45,529 nt of DNA from Pelosinus propionicus DSM 13327 (GTDB lineage Bacteria; Bacillota; Negativicutes; DSM-13327): the NCBI RefSeq assembly GCF_900114615.1, contig NZ_FOTS01000042.1, positions 1 through 45,529 of the forward strand, read 5' to 3'. Both the position numbers and the translations under genes were made by a program. Below the pieces are notes generated by a model, which was not told the DNA's origin, searched no databases, and saw only the letters and a list, made by a program, of their open reading frames with translations. Below are positions 8,185 to 16,351 of this stretch, piece after piece (the stretch's first letter is position 1; the number at the start of each line of letters is the position of its first letter).

Positions 8185-9426
8185 CTAATTCGCCTGCTTC
8201 TTTTGTTTCTGTTTTGCTTTTTCTTTACTGGTTTGAATAAATGTTTCCATCATATCAGCCGTTTCATTTTCAGCAGATTTCACAAGATGGCTATATATTA
8301 ATTGGGTAGTAGTCGAATTAGCATGACCTAATTTTCCTGCTACAGTACGTAGATCGACACCACCAACGATTAAATAAGTTGCAGCCATGTGTCTAAAGCT
8401 GTGTGGCGTAATATGTGGTAGATCATTCTTTATAGTGAATTTTCGTAACCATGTATAAAAACTGTCGGGGTGTGCTGGTTTTCCGTCCCATGTAGTAAAA
8501 AGTCTATTGCTATCTTGCCACTTACTACCCAGTTTGAGCCGTTCTTCATTCTGTTGAATTTTGTATTGCCTTAATAATTCTATTACCGACAATGGGATTG
8601 TGATAGTCCTATTACTATCTTCTGTTTTAGTTGATGTTGTGAATATGCCGACTTTAGGTAGATATTGACTTGATTGACAAATATGAACGGTATTAGCTGT
8701 AAAGTCAACATGTGACCATTCTAGACCGTATAATTCGCCTTTCCTCATGCCAGTGGATAGTGCCAGCATAGCTAATAAACGATATTTTAATTCTTCATTT
8801 TGTAGGAGTAGAAGAAATTTACCTGTGGTTTCTTCATCATATATTTTCTTATGGGTCTTTTGTGCTTTAGGCGGTTCTACTTTGTCAGCAGGGTTATAGG
8901 CTATTAATTGCCACTGTGTAGCCTTCTCTAAGAGTGTATGTAGTAATACGTGATATTTGCGAACAGTGTTAGGTGAAAGAGTGCTTTTTAATGGTTTATT
9001 TTCGGTAGTGGTGATTATTTTACGTCTGGTAGCATTGGGGTCTTGACGAATACCAACTTCCGCAAGGTTAGCGTAAAAGCTTAGTAGGTGTTTAGGAAGA
9101 ATTTTATCAAGCCTCATATGTCCCATCGTTTCACTTATTCTCTTGAATAGGTTTTTATTATATACAAGAGTCTTTTCTTTATGTTGCCCTTTGGCATAAT
9201 TGTCTTCCCAGTATTCGAAAAATTGTTTCAAGGTCATTTTGCCAGAAGTGGAAATTTGACCTTTTTCTATTTCTGCTAAGAATAAGCCATATTGTTTTTC
9301 AGCTTCGCGGGGGCTATTGGCGGTGACTGTCTTAGTATGACAAATTTGCTTACCTTGTCCATCATAACCAGAGGCAACGGTTAATAAGTAGGAATTTTCT
9401 CCACGTTTCTTAATCTTTGATGGCAT
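8185..9426 (-). CDS. int: Tyrosine site-specific integrase
   Basis: A 413-residue phage-type integrase that would carry out integration and excision at the tRNA-Arg att sites. The N-terminal about 60 residues form the arm-binding domain (YLLTVASGYDGQGKQ). Residues about 64-170 form the core-binding SAM-like domain. The catalytic domain has R228 (TGMRKGEL), K267, H342 and R345 (HSFRHMA), H368 (LGHANS) and the nucleophile Y378 (LIYSHL). All are present, so it looks functional. GGAGG precedes the ATG. It starts one base after the stop of the upstream unknown gene, so the two are cotranscribed and translationally coupled. Confidence 0.95.
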   Translation of the reverse strand: MPSKIKKRGENSYLLTVASGYDGQGKQICHTKTVTANSPREAEKQYGLFLAEIEKGQISTSGKMTLKQFFEYWEDNYAKGQHKEKTLVYNKNLFKRISETMGHMRLDKILPKHLLSFYANLAEVGIRQDPNATRRKIITTTENKPLKSTLSPNTVRKYHVLLHTLLEKATQWQLIAYNPADKVEPPKAQKTHKKIYDEETTGKFLLLLQNEELKYRLLAMLALSTGMRKGELYGLEWSHVDFTANTVHICQSSQYLPKVGIFTTSTKTEDSNRTITIPLSVIELLRQYKIQQNEERLKLGSKWQDSNRLFTTWDGKPAHPDSFYTWLRKFTIKNDLPHITPHSFRHMAATYLIVGGVDLRTVAGKLGHANSTTTQLIYSHLVKSAENETADMMETFIQTSKEKAKQKQKKQAN

Positions 9427-9427
9427 G

Positions 9428-10513
9428 TTATTTTCCTCCTATTTCTTGTAGGATGTATTTCTTTATTGATTCATATTTTGGATATGAATTTGTTTTTTTA
9501 GCATCATTACATTCGACTTTGGCTAATTCAAGTGCTTTTTCGTACTGCTCCTTAGAAATTTTTTGGTTGTAATACTTACTCCTAAAGTATGACGATAACT
9601 TCGGATATGTTTTTTTGCAATATTCTCTTTGATATTCTTTTTTATCGTACTTACTAGTGTTTGGTTTCAAGCATAAAAGCTGATATGCTGTGGGTGAATT
9701 AATAATTCCAATAAAATGTATTTTTGCTCCATCAGTAACAGTTTTTAGTTTAATTTTACGTTCAATGTTTCTGACTATGCTTTGTACGGCAGATATCCTT
9801 AAATCGTCTATAAACATATCATAAGGTTCATGGGTATCTTCTGCTTCTTCATATTCTTCTCTAATGTATTTAAGCATTTGCATTGTTACTGGGAATGTAA
9901 AGTATAATCCCAGTTTCTCAATGTCTAATTCTTTAGTCCCTGCGACAACCATGCGATTGTTTTGAAATAAACAATAGTAGGTTGAATCTTTTTTACATGA
10001 AGTATAGTTTTTTACTGCATTAACAAGGTTGTTGTATATGCTAGGGAAAGTAACCTTATCTTTTATATTTTTTGACATTATATCACTGATGATCATTGCA
10101 GTATTAATGTGGTCTATTAGCAAGTTAAGTGAAGAGCAATTTTTAGCGTCATGATTAATCCATTTCTCTGCAATCATTCCGTATGTACTAGCGAAATCAA
10201 ACAATGGTTCTAAATTAACGTTTTTACCTATTGTAAGATTATTGCCTAACTTGTAATAATTAATTAAATCAGCTATAGCTTTTTGTATTTCGGAATCTGT
10301 GACTTTGCAGTTTTCTTCCCCTGTGTATTCCCAAGAAATATTTACAAATTCGGCAGCTATATTGCTTGGCAAGTCAGATAAATTTTCCTTATCTGAAAGA
10401 TATATTGCTGGTGCCCCTAATAGTGTTTTGCTATTAGTATAATCATAATAGTAAACTTTAAAATTTGTACAAGGTTTAGCTATAAATTGAATGTTTAAAT
10501 CTGAATGAATCAT
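9428..10513 (-). CDS. Unknown 361-residue protein coupled to the integrase
   Basis: I do not recognise the family. The protein is soluble, without signal peptide or membrane segment. The C-terminal third is rich in lysine and tyrosine (YDKKEYQREYCKKTYPKLSSY) and may bind nucleic acid. It may belong to one of the uncharacterised DUF families found beside Firmicute integrases, but I cannot confirm that. It is first in a two-gene minus-strand operon with int, only one base apart, so a role in controlling integration, excision or immunity is possible (inference). Its promoter region contains a 10-bp direct repeat. Confidence 0.75.
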   Translation of the reverse strand: MIHSDLNIQFIAKPCTNFKVYYYDYTNSKTLLGAPAIYLSDKENLSDLPSNIAAEFVNISWEYTGEENCKVTDSEIQKAIADLINYYKLGNNLTIGKNVNLEPLFDFASTYGMIAEKWINHDAKNCSSLNLLIDHINTAMIISDIMSKNIKDKVTFPSIYNNLVNAVKNYTSCKKDSTYYCLFQNNRMVVAGTKELDIEKLGLYFTFPVTMQMLKYIREEYEEAEDTHEPYDMFIDDLRISAVQSIVRNIERKIKLKTVTDGAKIHFIGIINSPTAYQLLCLKPNTSKYDKKEYQREYCKKTYPKLSSYFRSKYYNQKISKEQYEKALELAKVECNDAKKTNSYPKYESIKKYILQEIGGK

Positions 10514-10527
10514 TTTTTTGCCTCTTT

Positions 10528-10551
10528 TATACTCGTTTAAATATACTCGTT
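10528..10551. promoter_or_regulatory. Tandem TATACTCGTT repeats, possible operator
   Basis: TATACTCGTT occurs at 10528-10537 and 10542-10551, 14 bp apart, just upstream of the minus-strand operon. The spacing and position between divergent units suit a phage-type regulator binding site. The regulator is unknown. Confidence 0.4.
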
Positions 10552-10699
10552 AATTTATTTTAGCATTACAATAACGATAGATCAAGAAGAACAATAATGC
10601 AAATAAATTTTATTCCTATTAGATTGCTCTTTGAAAATTTAATATTCTGCTGTCGAGCGTTAAAACGTTGTGTGGTATTAAAGGACACGTAAAGGCTGG

Positions 10700-10763
10700 G
10701 GCAAGAGCGAATCATAGAATTTGCGAAGAGGGCAGTCCTGGCGCGGGGAAACCGCCACGCAGG
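10700..10763 (+). other. Structured leader upstream of the early regulator genes
   Basis: The 100 bases before the small HTH gene are more GC-rich than the neighbourhood. They can fold: CCT-G-GCG (10737-10743) pairs with CGCAGG (10758-10763), and inside it CGG pairs with CCG. An alternative GGCG/CGCC pairing and an upstream GCGAAT/ATTTGC stem are also possible. It could be a regulatory RNA or a protein-binding leader. I do not recognise a known class. Confidence 0.35.
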
Positions 10764-10792
10764 TAATCAAAAATGAAAGAAGGAAAAATAAA

Positions 10793-10981
10793 ATGGCTAA
10801 TTCAGATATTCGAGAAAGAATACAGAAGTATAAAGGTACGGTCAAGAATTGGCAAATTGCTGATCATTTAGGAATAGCTGATACTACTTTCTCAAGGTGG
10901 CTTCGTAAGGAACTAACGATGGAAAAGAAAGAATTAATCATGTCAGCTATTGAAAGGTTGGCGAAAGGCGAGTGCCGATAA
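10793..10981 (+). CDS. Small helix-turn-helix phage regulator
   Basis: 62 residues, almost entirely one helix-turn-helix: NWQIADHLGIADTTFSRWLRK, then a helix ending MSAIERL. It resembles small Cro-like or CI-like regulators of Firmicute phages. I chose the ATG at 10793 with AAGGA upstream. An in-frame extension would run through the GC-rich leader. The stop overlaps the next start as TAATG, so it is coupled to the Bro-N gene. It probably controls the early promoter region shared with the divergent int operon (inference). Confidence 0.75.
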   Translation: MANSDIRERIQKYKGTVKNWQIADHLGIADTTFSRWLRKELTMEKKELIMSAIERLAKGECR

Positions 10982-11619
10982 TGAACAAACAACGAATTGA
11001 AAATTGGAATGGTTTTAATATAAGGTTTATAGAAAAAGAAATTGGCGACTGGTGGGCGGTAGCTAATGATATTGCTCATGCTTTGGGATATAGAGATTCT
11101 TTTAATATGACAAGAATTTTAGAACATAGTGAAAAGGATACTCTTAATGTGAGTACCCTTGGCGGCGTTCAAACTATGGCAATTGTATCAGAAATTGGGA
11201 TATATGATGCTGTTTTTAATAGTCGTAAATCAGAAGCCAAGAATTTTAAAAGATGGGTATATGAAATTATTAAGAATATACGTACTGCATCAGGGTTAGA
11301 AGGCTTTCAGATATTCACTATGTTAGATAAAACACATCAACGTGAAGCAATGACAAAATTAAGAGACGGATTAACAATACCTACTCGTATAAATTTTATT
11401 AAGGCTAATACTATCGCAAATAAAGCTGTTTCTACAATAAATGGTTACGGTAAAATGCTTAAAAAAGGCGATATGTACCCTGAAATGCTAATACAACGCC
11501 AAGCGATACTGGATAAAACAGTTGAACTAATGACTGTTAAAGAAGAATTTGGGTTAGAGGTTTCTGTTTCAAAATTGATCAATAATAAATTTGTGAACAG
11601 GGGTGTAGAACATGGCTGA
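10981..11619 (+). CDS. Bro-N domain phage regulator (antirepressor-like)
   Basis: 212 residues. The N-terminal about 95 residues match the Bro-N domain: DWWAVANDIAHALGY, then SEIGIYDAVFNSRKSEAKNFKRWV. The C-terminal half is helical and charged. Bro-N proteins bind DNA and occur in phage antirepressors and regulators. The start at 10981 shares its A with the previous stop codon. It probably acts in lysogeny or excision control with its upstream HTH neighbour (inference). Confidence 0.88.
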   Translation: MNKQRIENWNGFNIRFIEKEIGDWWAVANDIAHALGYRDSFNMTRILEHSEKDTLNVSTLGGVQTMAIVSEIGIYDAVFNSRKSEAKNFKRWVYEIIKNIRTASGLEGFQIFTMLDKTHQREAMTKLRDGLTIPTRINFIKANTIANKAVSTINGYGKMLKKGDMYPEMLIQRQAILDKTVELMTVKEEFGLEVSVSKLINNKFVNRGVEHG

Positions 11620-11881
11620 TGCACAGACACAAAGACAGCTTGAAAAGCAAAATACGGTTTTAAATGATAAAGAACTTGCAAAAGTATTAGATCCAACAGG
11701 GAAGATTGTTACACCTTGGAGCATACGAAATTGGCGTTTGCAGGGCGGGTTACCAAGTTTCAGAGTAGGTAATAGAATATTTTTTCGATTGGAATCAGTT
11801 CTTACTTGGATGGATAACAAGGAAACAGGCATACAAAAAACAGAGACCATGCAATATGGCACGTTAAGAAAAATTGATTGA
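11612..11881 (+). CDS. Excisionase-like helix-turn-helix protein
   Basis: 89 residues that overlap the Bro-N gene by 8 bases. The middle is a winged-helix pattern as in MerR/excisionase-type proteins: LNDKELAKVLDP, WSIRNWRLQGGLPSFRVGN, RIFFRLESVLTWM. It may assist excision or regulate transcription. No recognition of a specific family member. Confidence 0.75.
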   Translation: MADAQTQRQLEKQNTVLNDKELAKVLDPTGKIVTPWSIRNWRLQGGLPSFRVGNRIFFRLESVLTWMDNKETGIQKTETMQYGTLRKID

Positions 11882-11919
11882 AAATTCAAAGATAACATTA
11901 ATAGGGGGTGCTAACTTAT

Positions 11920-11958
11920 ATGTCGCAGGGTAAAAATATAACGGTTTGTAGCAGGTGA
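11920..11958 (+). CDS. Possible 12-codon leader peptide
   Basis: ATG at 11920 to TGA 11956-11958 encodes MSQGKNITVCSR. GGGGG lies about 10 bases upstream and the stop is four bases before the next ATG. This could couple translation into the replication gene. It may be chance. Confidence 0.2.
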   Translation: MSQGKNITVCSR

Positions 11959-11962
11959 AATA

Positions 11963-12628
11963 ATGGGATATTGTACAGATATATGGTGTATTGAAGGGAT
12001 TAGCTTCCATGCAAAAGGAATTTATTGTTTACTTGCAAAGTTCGTCAACAAAGAAGGTACTTGTTGGCCGACTATAGATACAATGCAAAAAATATCAGGT
12101 TTATCAAGACCGACAATAATAAAATCAATTAAAGAGTTAGAAACAAATGGAGATATAAAGGTAACAAAAAGATTCATTAATGGGATGAAATTTAAAAGTT
12201 TGTACTATCTTGTAAATCTAGATAAAAGAGAAGTAAAAGAGATTTACAACGTAGTAAATGACGTTGACCATGGTAGTAAAGGGGATTTACCTACCGTAGT
12301 AAATGACGTTTACTCTAACTTATCCAATAATAACTTATCCATTAATAATGAGGAACAAGTAATAATTGATTTCTTACAAGAGGTTCAAGGATATCCTTTC
12401 AAAATAGAAACGGACTTAAATTTTATTAGAGAACTTAAGAAAGACTTTCCTATGATAAGCATCATTGAAAAACTTAAAGATTGGAAAGTGTGGCTAATAA
12501 AAAAACCATTGACTAAGAAATCAAATGCACGTTCTCAAATTAGAAACTGGATGAAGCCTAAAAAGTGGGAAGGAACACAGGTTAAAAATGCGCATTCAGC
12601 ATTTAAGAAGGAGGAATGGGGTTATTAA
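11963..12628 (+). CDS. Phage replication initiator-like protein (winged helix, DnaD-like)
   Basis: 221 residues. The N-terminal about 90 residues hold a winged helix of the phage replication-protein type: AKGIYCLLAKFVNKEGTCWP, MQKISGLSRPTIIKSIKELE. The C-terminal part (LKDWKVWLIKKPLTKK, ARSQIRNWMKP) resembles the tail of Firmicute replisome organisers. It would bind the element's origin and recruit the helicase encoded next. Its stop overlaps the helicase start as TAATG. Confidence 0.78.
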   Translation: MGYCTDIWCIEGISFHAKGIYCLLAKFVNKEGTCWPTIDTMQKISGLSRPTIIKSIKELETNGDIKVTKRFINGMKFKSLYYLVNLDKREVKEIYNVVNDVDHGSKGDLPTVVNDVYSNLSNNNLSINNEEQVIIDFLQEVQGYPFKIETDLNFIRELKKDFPMISIIEKLKDWKVWLIKKPLTKKSNARSQIRNWMKPKKWEGTQVKNAHSAFKKEEWGY

Positions 12629-13881
12629 TGATAGATTTAGAACTCGAAAAGAATCTTTTAGGTAGCATGTGTCAGAAAGAAGAATGCTTAATTGCTGGCA
12701 TGGCACGAATTAAAGAGGAATATTTTAGTGATTCATTTAATAAAAAGGTCTTTAATTTGATTAGTGATATGTATAACAACGATCAGCATGTAAGCGTGGT
12801 GACAGTAGCACAGGAAGGCAAGGCAATGTTCACTCATAATAGCTTTTCATGGTTAGCGATTAAAGATAGTTATATGCCAATTGCTGCCTTTGAACATTTA
12901 GTAGATAGATTGATTTCTACGTATCAGTCAAGAAAGTTGCATAGTATTGCTAGTAAAATTGTTTCTATGATTAATGAGAAAGATGATCCAGAAGAAGTAA
13001 TCAAGCGAGTTGAGCAGGACTTATATACTGTGCTCGGTGATTCAAAATTAAATGTAATAACTCCAAAAGATCATGCCTCTAGAATGTTGGATACTATGTA
13101 TAAGCGTATAGAGAATAAACATAATGGCGGTATAAGAACAGCATATGGAGAGTTAAATAAGGCGTTAAATGGAGGATTTGAAGCGGGACAGTTAATTATA
13201 GCTGCTGCTAAGACTGGTAAGGGTAAAACGGCTTTTGCTATGAATTTAATGAGAGATATAACGATTGCTCAAAAGATACCAGGACTATACATAAATACTG
13301 AAATGAATGAAGAACAAATGGATATTCGATGGATGACTATGTTGAGTCAAATAGATCATTATTTAATAGCAATCGGCACAACTACAGAAGAACAGCAAAA
13401 TAAAATAGTCAGTAACATGAATAACATGCACACAGGCGGGTTTTATTCTGTGACTGAGCCTAGTCTAACAATGAATAAATTAATAAGCATTTGCCGAAGG
13501 TTCACAGCGCAAAAGAAATGTAAATTTATAGTAGTTGATTATATTGGTAGGATGGATACACTGGATCCTAAATTGCAAGAATGGCAAGTACTTAAAGTAG
13601 CAGCTAAAAAACTTAAGACGTTAGCGCAGCAATTAGGCGTAACAATACTGATGCTTGCGCAAGTGAATGATGAAGATAAACTAGAAGGCTCTAAGGGAAT
13701 GAAAAATGAGTGTGATATGTATGCATATCTTAGACCTTTAAATGATACAGAAAGAACAGAAATAATAGGATTTAATTATTGTTTAGATGTTGAAAAAAAT
13801 AGATCAGGGCCAACAAAAAAAATCCCATTAAGTTTTCATGGTGAGATATTGACCTTTAAAGGGCGGGACATTAATGGATAA
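12628..13881 (+). CDS. DnaB-like replicative helicase
   Basis: A 417-residue hexameric helicase of the phage DnaB family that unwinds DNA at the element's replication fork. The N-terminal domain (LEKNLLGSMCQKEECLI) matches DnaB. Walker A is AKTGKGKT at 194-201. Walker B is FIVVDYIGRM with D304. I prefer the ATG at 12628. The upstream ATG at 12616 sits only one base after AAGGAGG, although spacing to 12628 is long at 13 bases. Together with the preceding initiator it forms an autonomous replication module, as in phages and some satellites. Confidence 0.9.
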   Translation: MIDLELEKNLLGSMCQKEECLIAGMARIKEEYFSDSFNKKVFNLISDMYNNDQHVSVVTVAQEGKAMFTHNSFSWLAIKDSYMPIAAFEHLVDRLISTYQSRKLHSIASKIVSMINEKDDPEEVIKRVEQDLYTVLGDSKLNVITPKDHASRMLDTMYKRIENKHNGGIRTAYGELNKALNGGFEAGQLIIAAAKTGKGKTAFAMNLMRDITIAQKIPGLYINTEMNEEQMDIRWMTMLSQIDHYLIAIGTTTEEQQNKIVSNMNNMHTGGFYSVTEPSLTMNKLISICRRFTAQKKCKFIVVDYIGRMDTLDPKLQEWQVLKVAAKKLKTLAQQLGVTILMLAQVNDEDKLEGSKGMKNECDMYAYLRPLNDTERTEIIGFNYCLDVEKNRSGPTKKIPLSFHGEILTFKGRDING

Positions 13882-14071
13882 TATTGAATGTAAAGTGTAT
13901 ATGGGATGGCTTGACAGTAATAAAAATAGAGCTGCGATAACTAGAATACACAAACTTCGCTTTAGGATGGTGGTAGATGCTTTAGAAGGAAAAAGAGATA
14001 GGCAGTTATGTGGTCATATCATTGCAAGGTCTAATAAGCTAATTACAAAGCTCTACCATAAAGGGGTGTAA
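13874..14071 (+). CDS. Small basic unknown protein
   Basis: 65 residues, strongly basic, starting inside the last codons of the helicase gene (8-base overlap), with AAAGGG upstream. No family recognised. The overlap implies coexpression with replication genes, and the charge suggests nucleic acid binding (inference). Confidence 0.6.
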   Translation: MDNIECKVYMGWLDSNKNRAAITRIHKLRFRMVVDALEGKRDRQLCGHIIARSNKLITKLYHKGV

Positions 14072-14079
14072 GGGGAGTT

Positions 14080-14230
14080 TATGCGATCGGTAATACTGAA
14101 ACGTAAAAGCAACAATCAATTTGTAATTATCATTGAAGCTGATGGTTATAGGAGGGAATATGTTGAAGGTAATTTTGAAACAGCTAAAGCTAGGGCGATA
14201 CGATTAAAGCTGATATTAGGTATTAAGTAA
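14080..14230 (+). pseudogene. Small phage gene broken by one extra base
   Basis: GGGGAG precedes ATG 14080, which reads MRSVILKT and stops at 14104-14106. From 14099 the +1 frame is open to TAA 14228-14230 (KRKSNNQFVIIIEADGY and on to LKLILGIK), but has no start codon. Removing one A from the AAAA run at 14098-14101 gives one 49-residue gene with good spacing to its neighbours. The cause could be a real insertion, a sequencing error, or +1 frameshifting. Confidence 0.5.
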
Positions 14231-14250
14231 AATGTAAAGGAGATTAATAC

Positions 14251-14499
14251 ATGGGTAAGACTATAAATTTTCCATCAACCAATATAGCAGAGGAAGAGGC
14301 TACGATAGAAACTCAACGTTCAGAAAAATTTCACGCATCGACTAGGATTATTAGTGACTTTATCTGCAATCTTTCTTTGAGTGTGGATGATAATAATCAT
14401 TTGATTGCCTTATTAGTTGAGCAATTACAAGAAGCGGAAAGGACAGCATTTTTACAAGGCTTTGATATGGGATGCAAGACAACAAAGGCCTATCTTTAA
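14251..14499 (+). CDS. Small phage-type protein, unknown function
   Basis: 82 residues, acidic and helical, with AAAGGAG before the start. The C-terminal pattern (LQGFDMGCKTTKA) resembles that of the gene at 16352 (YNKGFLDGIKFA). A helical bundle with an xxGFxxGxK tail is seen in many small phage proteins of unknown role. It lies in the replication-side gene row. Confidence 0.65.
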   Translation: MGKTINFPSTNIAEEEATIETQRSEKFHASTRIISDFICNLSLSVDDNNHLIALLVEQLQEAERTAFLQGFDMGCKTTKAYL

Positions 14500-14510
14500 A
14501 GGGGTGGCAT

Positions 14511-14705
14511 ATGGAATTACTAAATCAGCAAGTTATTAAATGGTTAAGAGAAGTAAAAGAGAACGGTGAAAAACCTGAGATATTAACGGAGGAAATAGTT
14601 CGAAAATTGATGGAACAATTACAAGCCAATAATTCTCGAATAAAAGAACTTAGCAACAAGCAGCGAGAAACTGATAAACGACTTGAAGAATTTATTGAAC
14701 ATTGA
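14511..14705 (+). CDS. Small coiled-coil protein
   Basis: 64 residues from ATG 14511, chosen because AAAGGGG lies just upstream; an earlier in-frame ATG at 14472 lies inside the previous gene. The second half is a charged heptad-like helix (IRKLMEQLQANNSRIKEL, TDKRLEEFIEH in outline). Function unknown. Last gene of this plus-strand row. Confidence 0.6.
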   Translation: MELLNQQVIKWLREVKENGEKPEILTEEIVRKLMEQLQANNSRIKELSNKQRETDKRLEEFIEH

Positions 14706-15023
14706 CATGGTAATTATTGAAAAAAATAATGTGTTGGCTATCTCTTTAATTAGACATTACTATCGATATATATTTTTTGTATTTGCCCCACTAGTGTTGG
14801 TTATTCAGTTTTGGCAACTAACATTTTTTGTTGTATGGCTTTAAAAATAAGGGGGTGGGGGTGGGGCGTACCCCAAAATTTTGAGTCTGGAGATTTTATG
14901 TATACCCACACACAAATTTTTTCATAAAACGCGAGGTTGTTTCCAAATTATAACATTCTAATATTCTATCTAACAATGAGAAGAAGACCAAAGAAAAAGA
15001 GAGACGCTTAACAGTCTCTCTTT
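14706..15023. other. Non-coding stretch with G-rich tract; possible cos-like packaging site
   Basis: No gene seen. At 14851-14866 the plus strand reads GGGGGTGGGGGTGGGG, then CGTACCCC. TGGGGCGTACCCCA (14862-14875) is an inverted repeat, followed by AAAATTTT and a GTCTGGAG stretch. G-rich tracts of this type followed by a GTACCCC box occur near cos/terminase starts of Firmicute phages (recalled pattern, not verified). In an element without structural genes such a site would let a helper phage package it. Confidence 0.35.
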
Positions 15024-15025
15024 TT
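14994..15025. terminator. Bidirectional terminator
   Basis: A 12-bp stem, AAAAAGAGAGAC / GTCTCTCTTTTT, with an 8-nt loop. It ends at the last base of the minus-strand membrane protein gene and also faces the plus-strand row. Confidence 0.85.
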
Positions 15026-15329
15026 ACCAGTTTTCTCGGTTCGCCCCACATAATAATACAATTACCAAGCATGAAAAATATATCCATGTACTAATTTCCC
15101 ACGTACGAGGATCATAGTAATATTTTGCTTGTAAATAAAAATATCGTAATCTTTCTTTAATTGATACTTCCGCTCCACTTATAGTATCTTTATATTTAAT
15201 TCCATAACGATGTAATGTTATAACATCATCACTGGTGAATTCCGTTCTTAATATAAATAAAATAAGACCAATGTTAAAGACAATAAATATAGAAAAGATG
15301 CTTTCGAATAAAAACAATACTCTATCCAA
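15024..15329 (-). CDS. Small two-segment membrane protein
   Basis: 101 residues with two hydrophobic segments: about 5-28 (FLFESIFSIFIVFNIGLILF) and about 80-96 (WIYFSCLVIVLLCG). A charged middle of about 50 residues lies between. No family recognised. GGGAGG lies about 13 bases before the ATG, rather far. Opposite strand to the replication genes and with its own terminator, it may be a lysogenic accessory gene, for example for superinfection exclusion (inference). Confidence 0.55.
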   Translation of the reverse strand: MDRVLFLFESIFSIFIVFNIGLILFILRTEFTSDDVITLHRYGIKYKDTISGAEVSIKERLRYFYLQAKYYYDPRTWEISTWIYFSCLVIVLLCGANRENW

Positions 15330-15641
15330 AATACAACACCTCCCGACTTTTAACTATATTATACCAGAATCTAACAACATTATTAACAAGAGAATACATT
15401 TGTACAGTTTCTATTTTATTTAAGAAGGCATTCACATAGGTAAATTAGATGTAAATTATATTGAACTTATAGAGGAATATATTACCCGATCAATAAAGCA
15501 CAGGCATTTAATATAAAGGCCATGCTCAATTCAATCAAGAGAAAGAATCAAGCATGGCTATTTTTATAAGATTATATCAGTAAGAATCCTAATAAATCTA
15601 TGAGAGAACGTCATGTACAGTTATAGTTTGCCAAGGTGAAG
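15330..15641. other. Gap of 312 bases with one hairpin
   Basis: No convincing gene. A short plus-strand frame (about 15424-15514, no ATG) ends before the hairpin at 15519-15558. The hairpin has an 8-bp stem GCCATGCT / AGCATGGC followed by TATTTTTAT, a plausible plus-strand terminator. It suggests a small unrecognised transcript. Confidence 0.4.
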
Positions 15642-15932
15642 TTAAGAATACGTAGCTAGAGCCGATTGTACTTTCTCTATTAGAGCATCAAATTTGTTTA
15701 TCTGTTTTTCTTGCTTAGTCAATTCTTCTTTATGTTTATTTATTTCAGCACTCAAAGTATCTATTTTAGCATCAGTTCTTTTTCCGATTTTTTCCACCGT
15801 TAAAATTCGGATAATTTCTTTCTTGGCATCATCTAGCTGTTTCTTTTCCTGATATACAAGCATTAGATATATTTGTTTAGCTTGCCTAAGAGAATCTTCT
15901 ATTAAGGTTAGTTCTTCTTTTGATAATTGCAT
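15642..15932 (-). CDS. Small coiled-coil protein next to the repressor
   Basis: 96 residues, almost wholly helical and charged, with a long coiled coil from about residue 45 on. I chose the ATG at 15932 because GGAGGG lies 8 bases upstream. A GTG three codons earlier is too close to it. It follows the XRE repressor gene by 21 bases on the same strand, so the two form an operon. Function unknown; a repressor partner or anti-repressor is conceivable. Confidence 0.6.
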   Translation of the reverse strand: MQLSKEELTLIEDSLRQAKQIYLMLVYQEKKQLDDAKKEIIRILTVEKIGKRTDAKIDTLSAEINKHKEELTKQEKQINKFDALIEKVQSALATYS

Positions 15933-15953
15933 AATATTCACCCTCCAATACAG

Positions 15954-16184
15954 CTACTCTAACAGATCGTCTTCCTGGGCGGGTACATATTCGATCATAT
16001 CCGACAACTTACACCTAAAAGTATCACATAATTTAAATAATGTTTCTAATTTTAGTGTTTCGATATCGGTTTCCCTGTAGAGCTTATTAATTGAATTACG
16101 GCTAATACCAGACAGTTTCATGAGCTCTGTAATATCATCGATTTTATGATCTGCCATTAATCTACGTAGATTACAACGTATCAA
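15954..16184 (-). CDS. XRE-family repressor-like HTH protein
   Basis: 76 residues of a single HTH: MIRCNLRRLMADHKI, ITELMKLSGISRNSINKLYR, LETLFKLCDTFRCKLSDMIEY. This is the compact YozG/Cro-like XRE type. I chose a TTG start at 16184 because AAGGAG lies 10 bases upstream and the protein then begins exactly like its relatives. The frame stays open further upstream without a ribosome site. It faces a strong divergent promoter flanked by 9-bp repeats and probably controls it. Confidence 0.75.
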   Translation of the reverse strand: MIRCNLRRLMADHKIDDITELMKLSGISRNSINKLYRETDIETLKLETLFKLCDTFRCKLSDMIEYVPAQEDDLLE

Positions 16185-16262
16185 ACTAATCACACTCCTT
16201 ATAGTTAATATGTTATCATGCAAGGTTATTTGTTTCAATAATAATAGCAAAAAATAATTTTA

Positions 16263-16324
16263 TAGAGTTAAAGAATACTTGACCAATACAATTGTAAAGT
16301 AATATAATGACCTTGTAGAGTTAA
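16263..16324 (+). promoter_or_regulatory. Strong sigma-A promoter with flanking repeat operators
   Basis: TTGACC (16279-16284) and TATAAT (16303-16308) are 18 bases apart. TAGAGTTAA occurs at 16263-16271 and 16316-16324, one copy on each side. The adjacent divergent XRE protein is the likely ligand. The promoter drives the row starting at 16352. Confidence 0.75.
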
Positions 16325-16351
16325 TTTGTAACTTTTAAGGAGGTCGATGTC

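Noticed and set aside
14848-14880. Low-complexity sequencing artefact at the G tract
   Set aside because: Cannot be excluded, but the flanking palindrome and AAAATTTT make a real site more likely.
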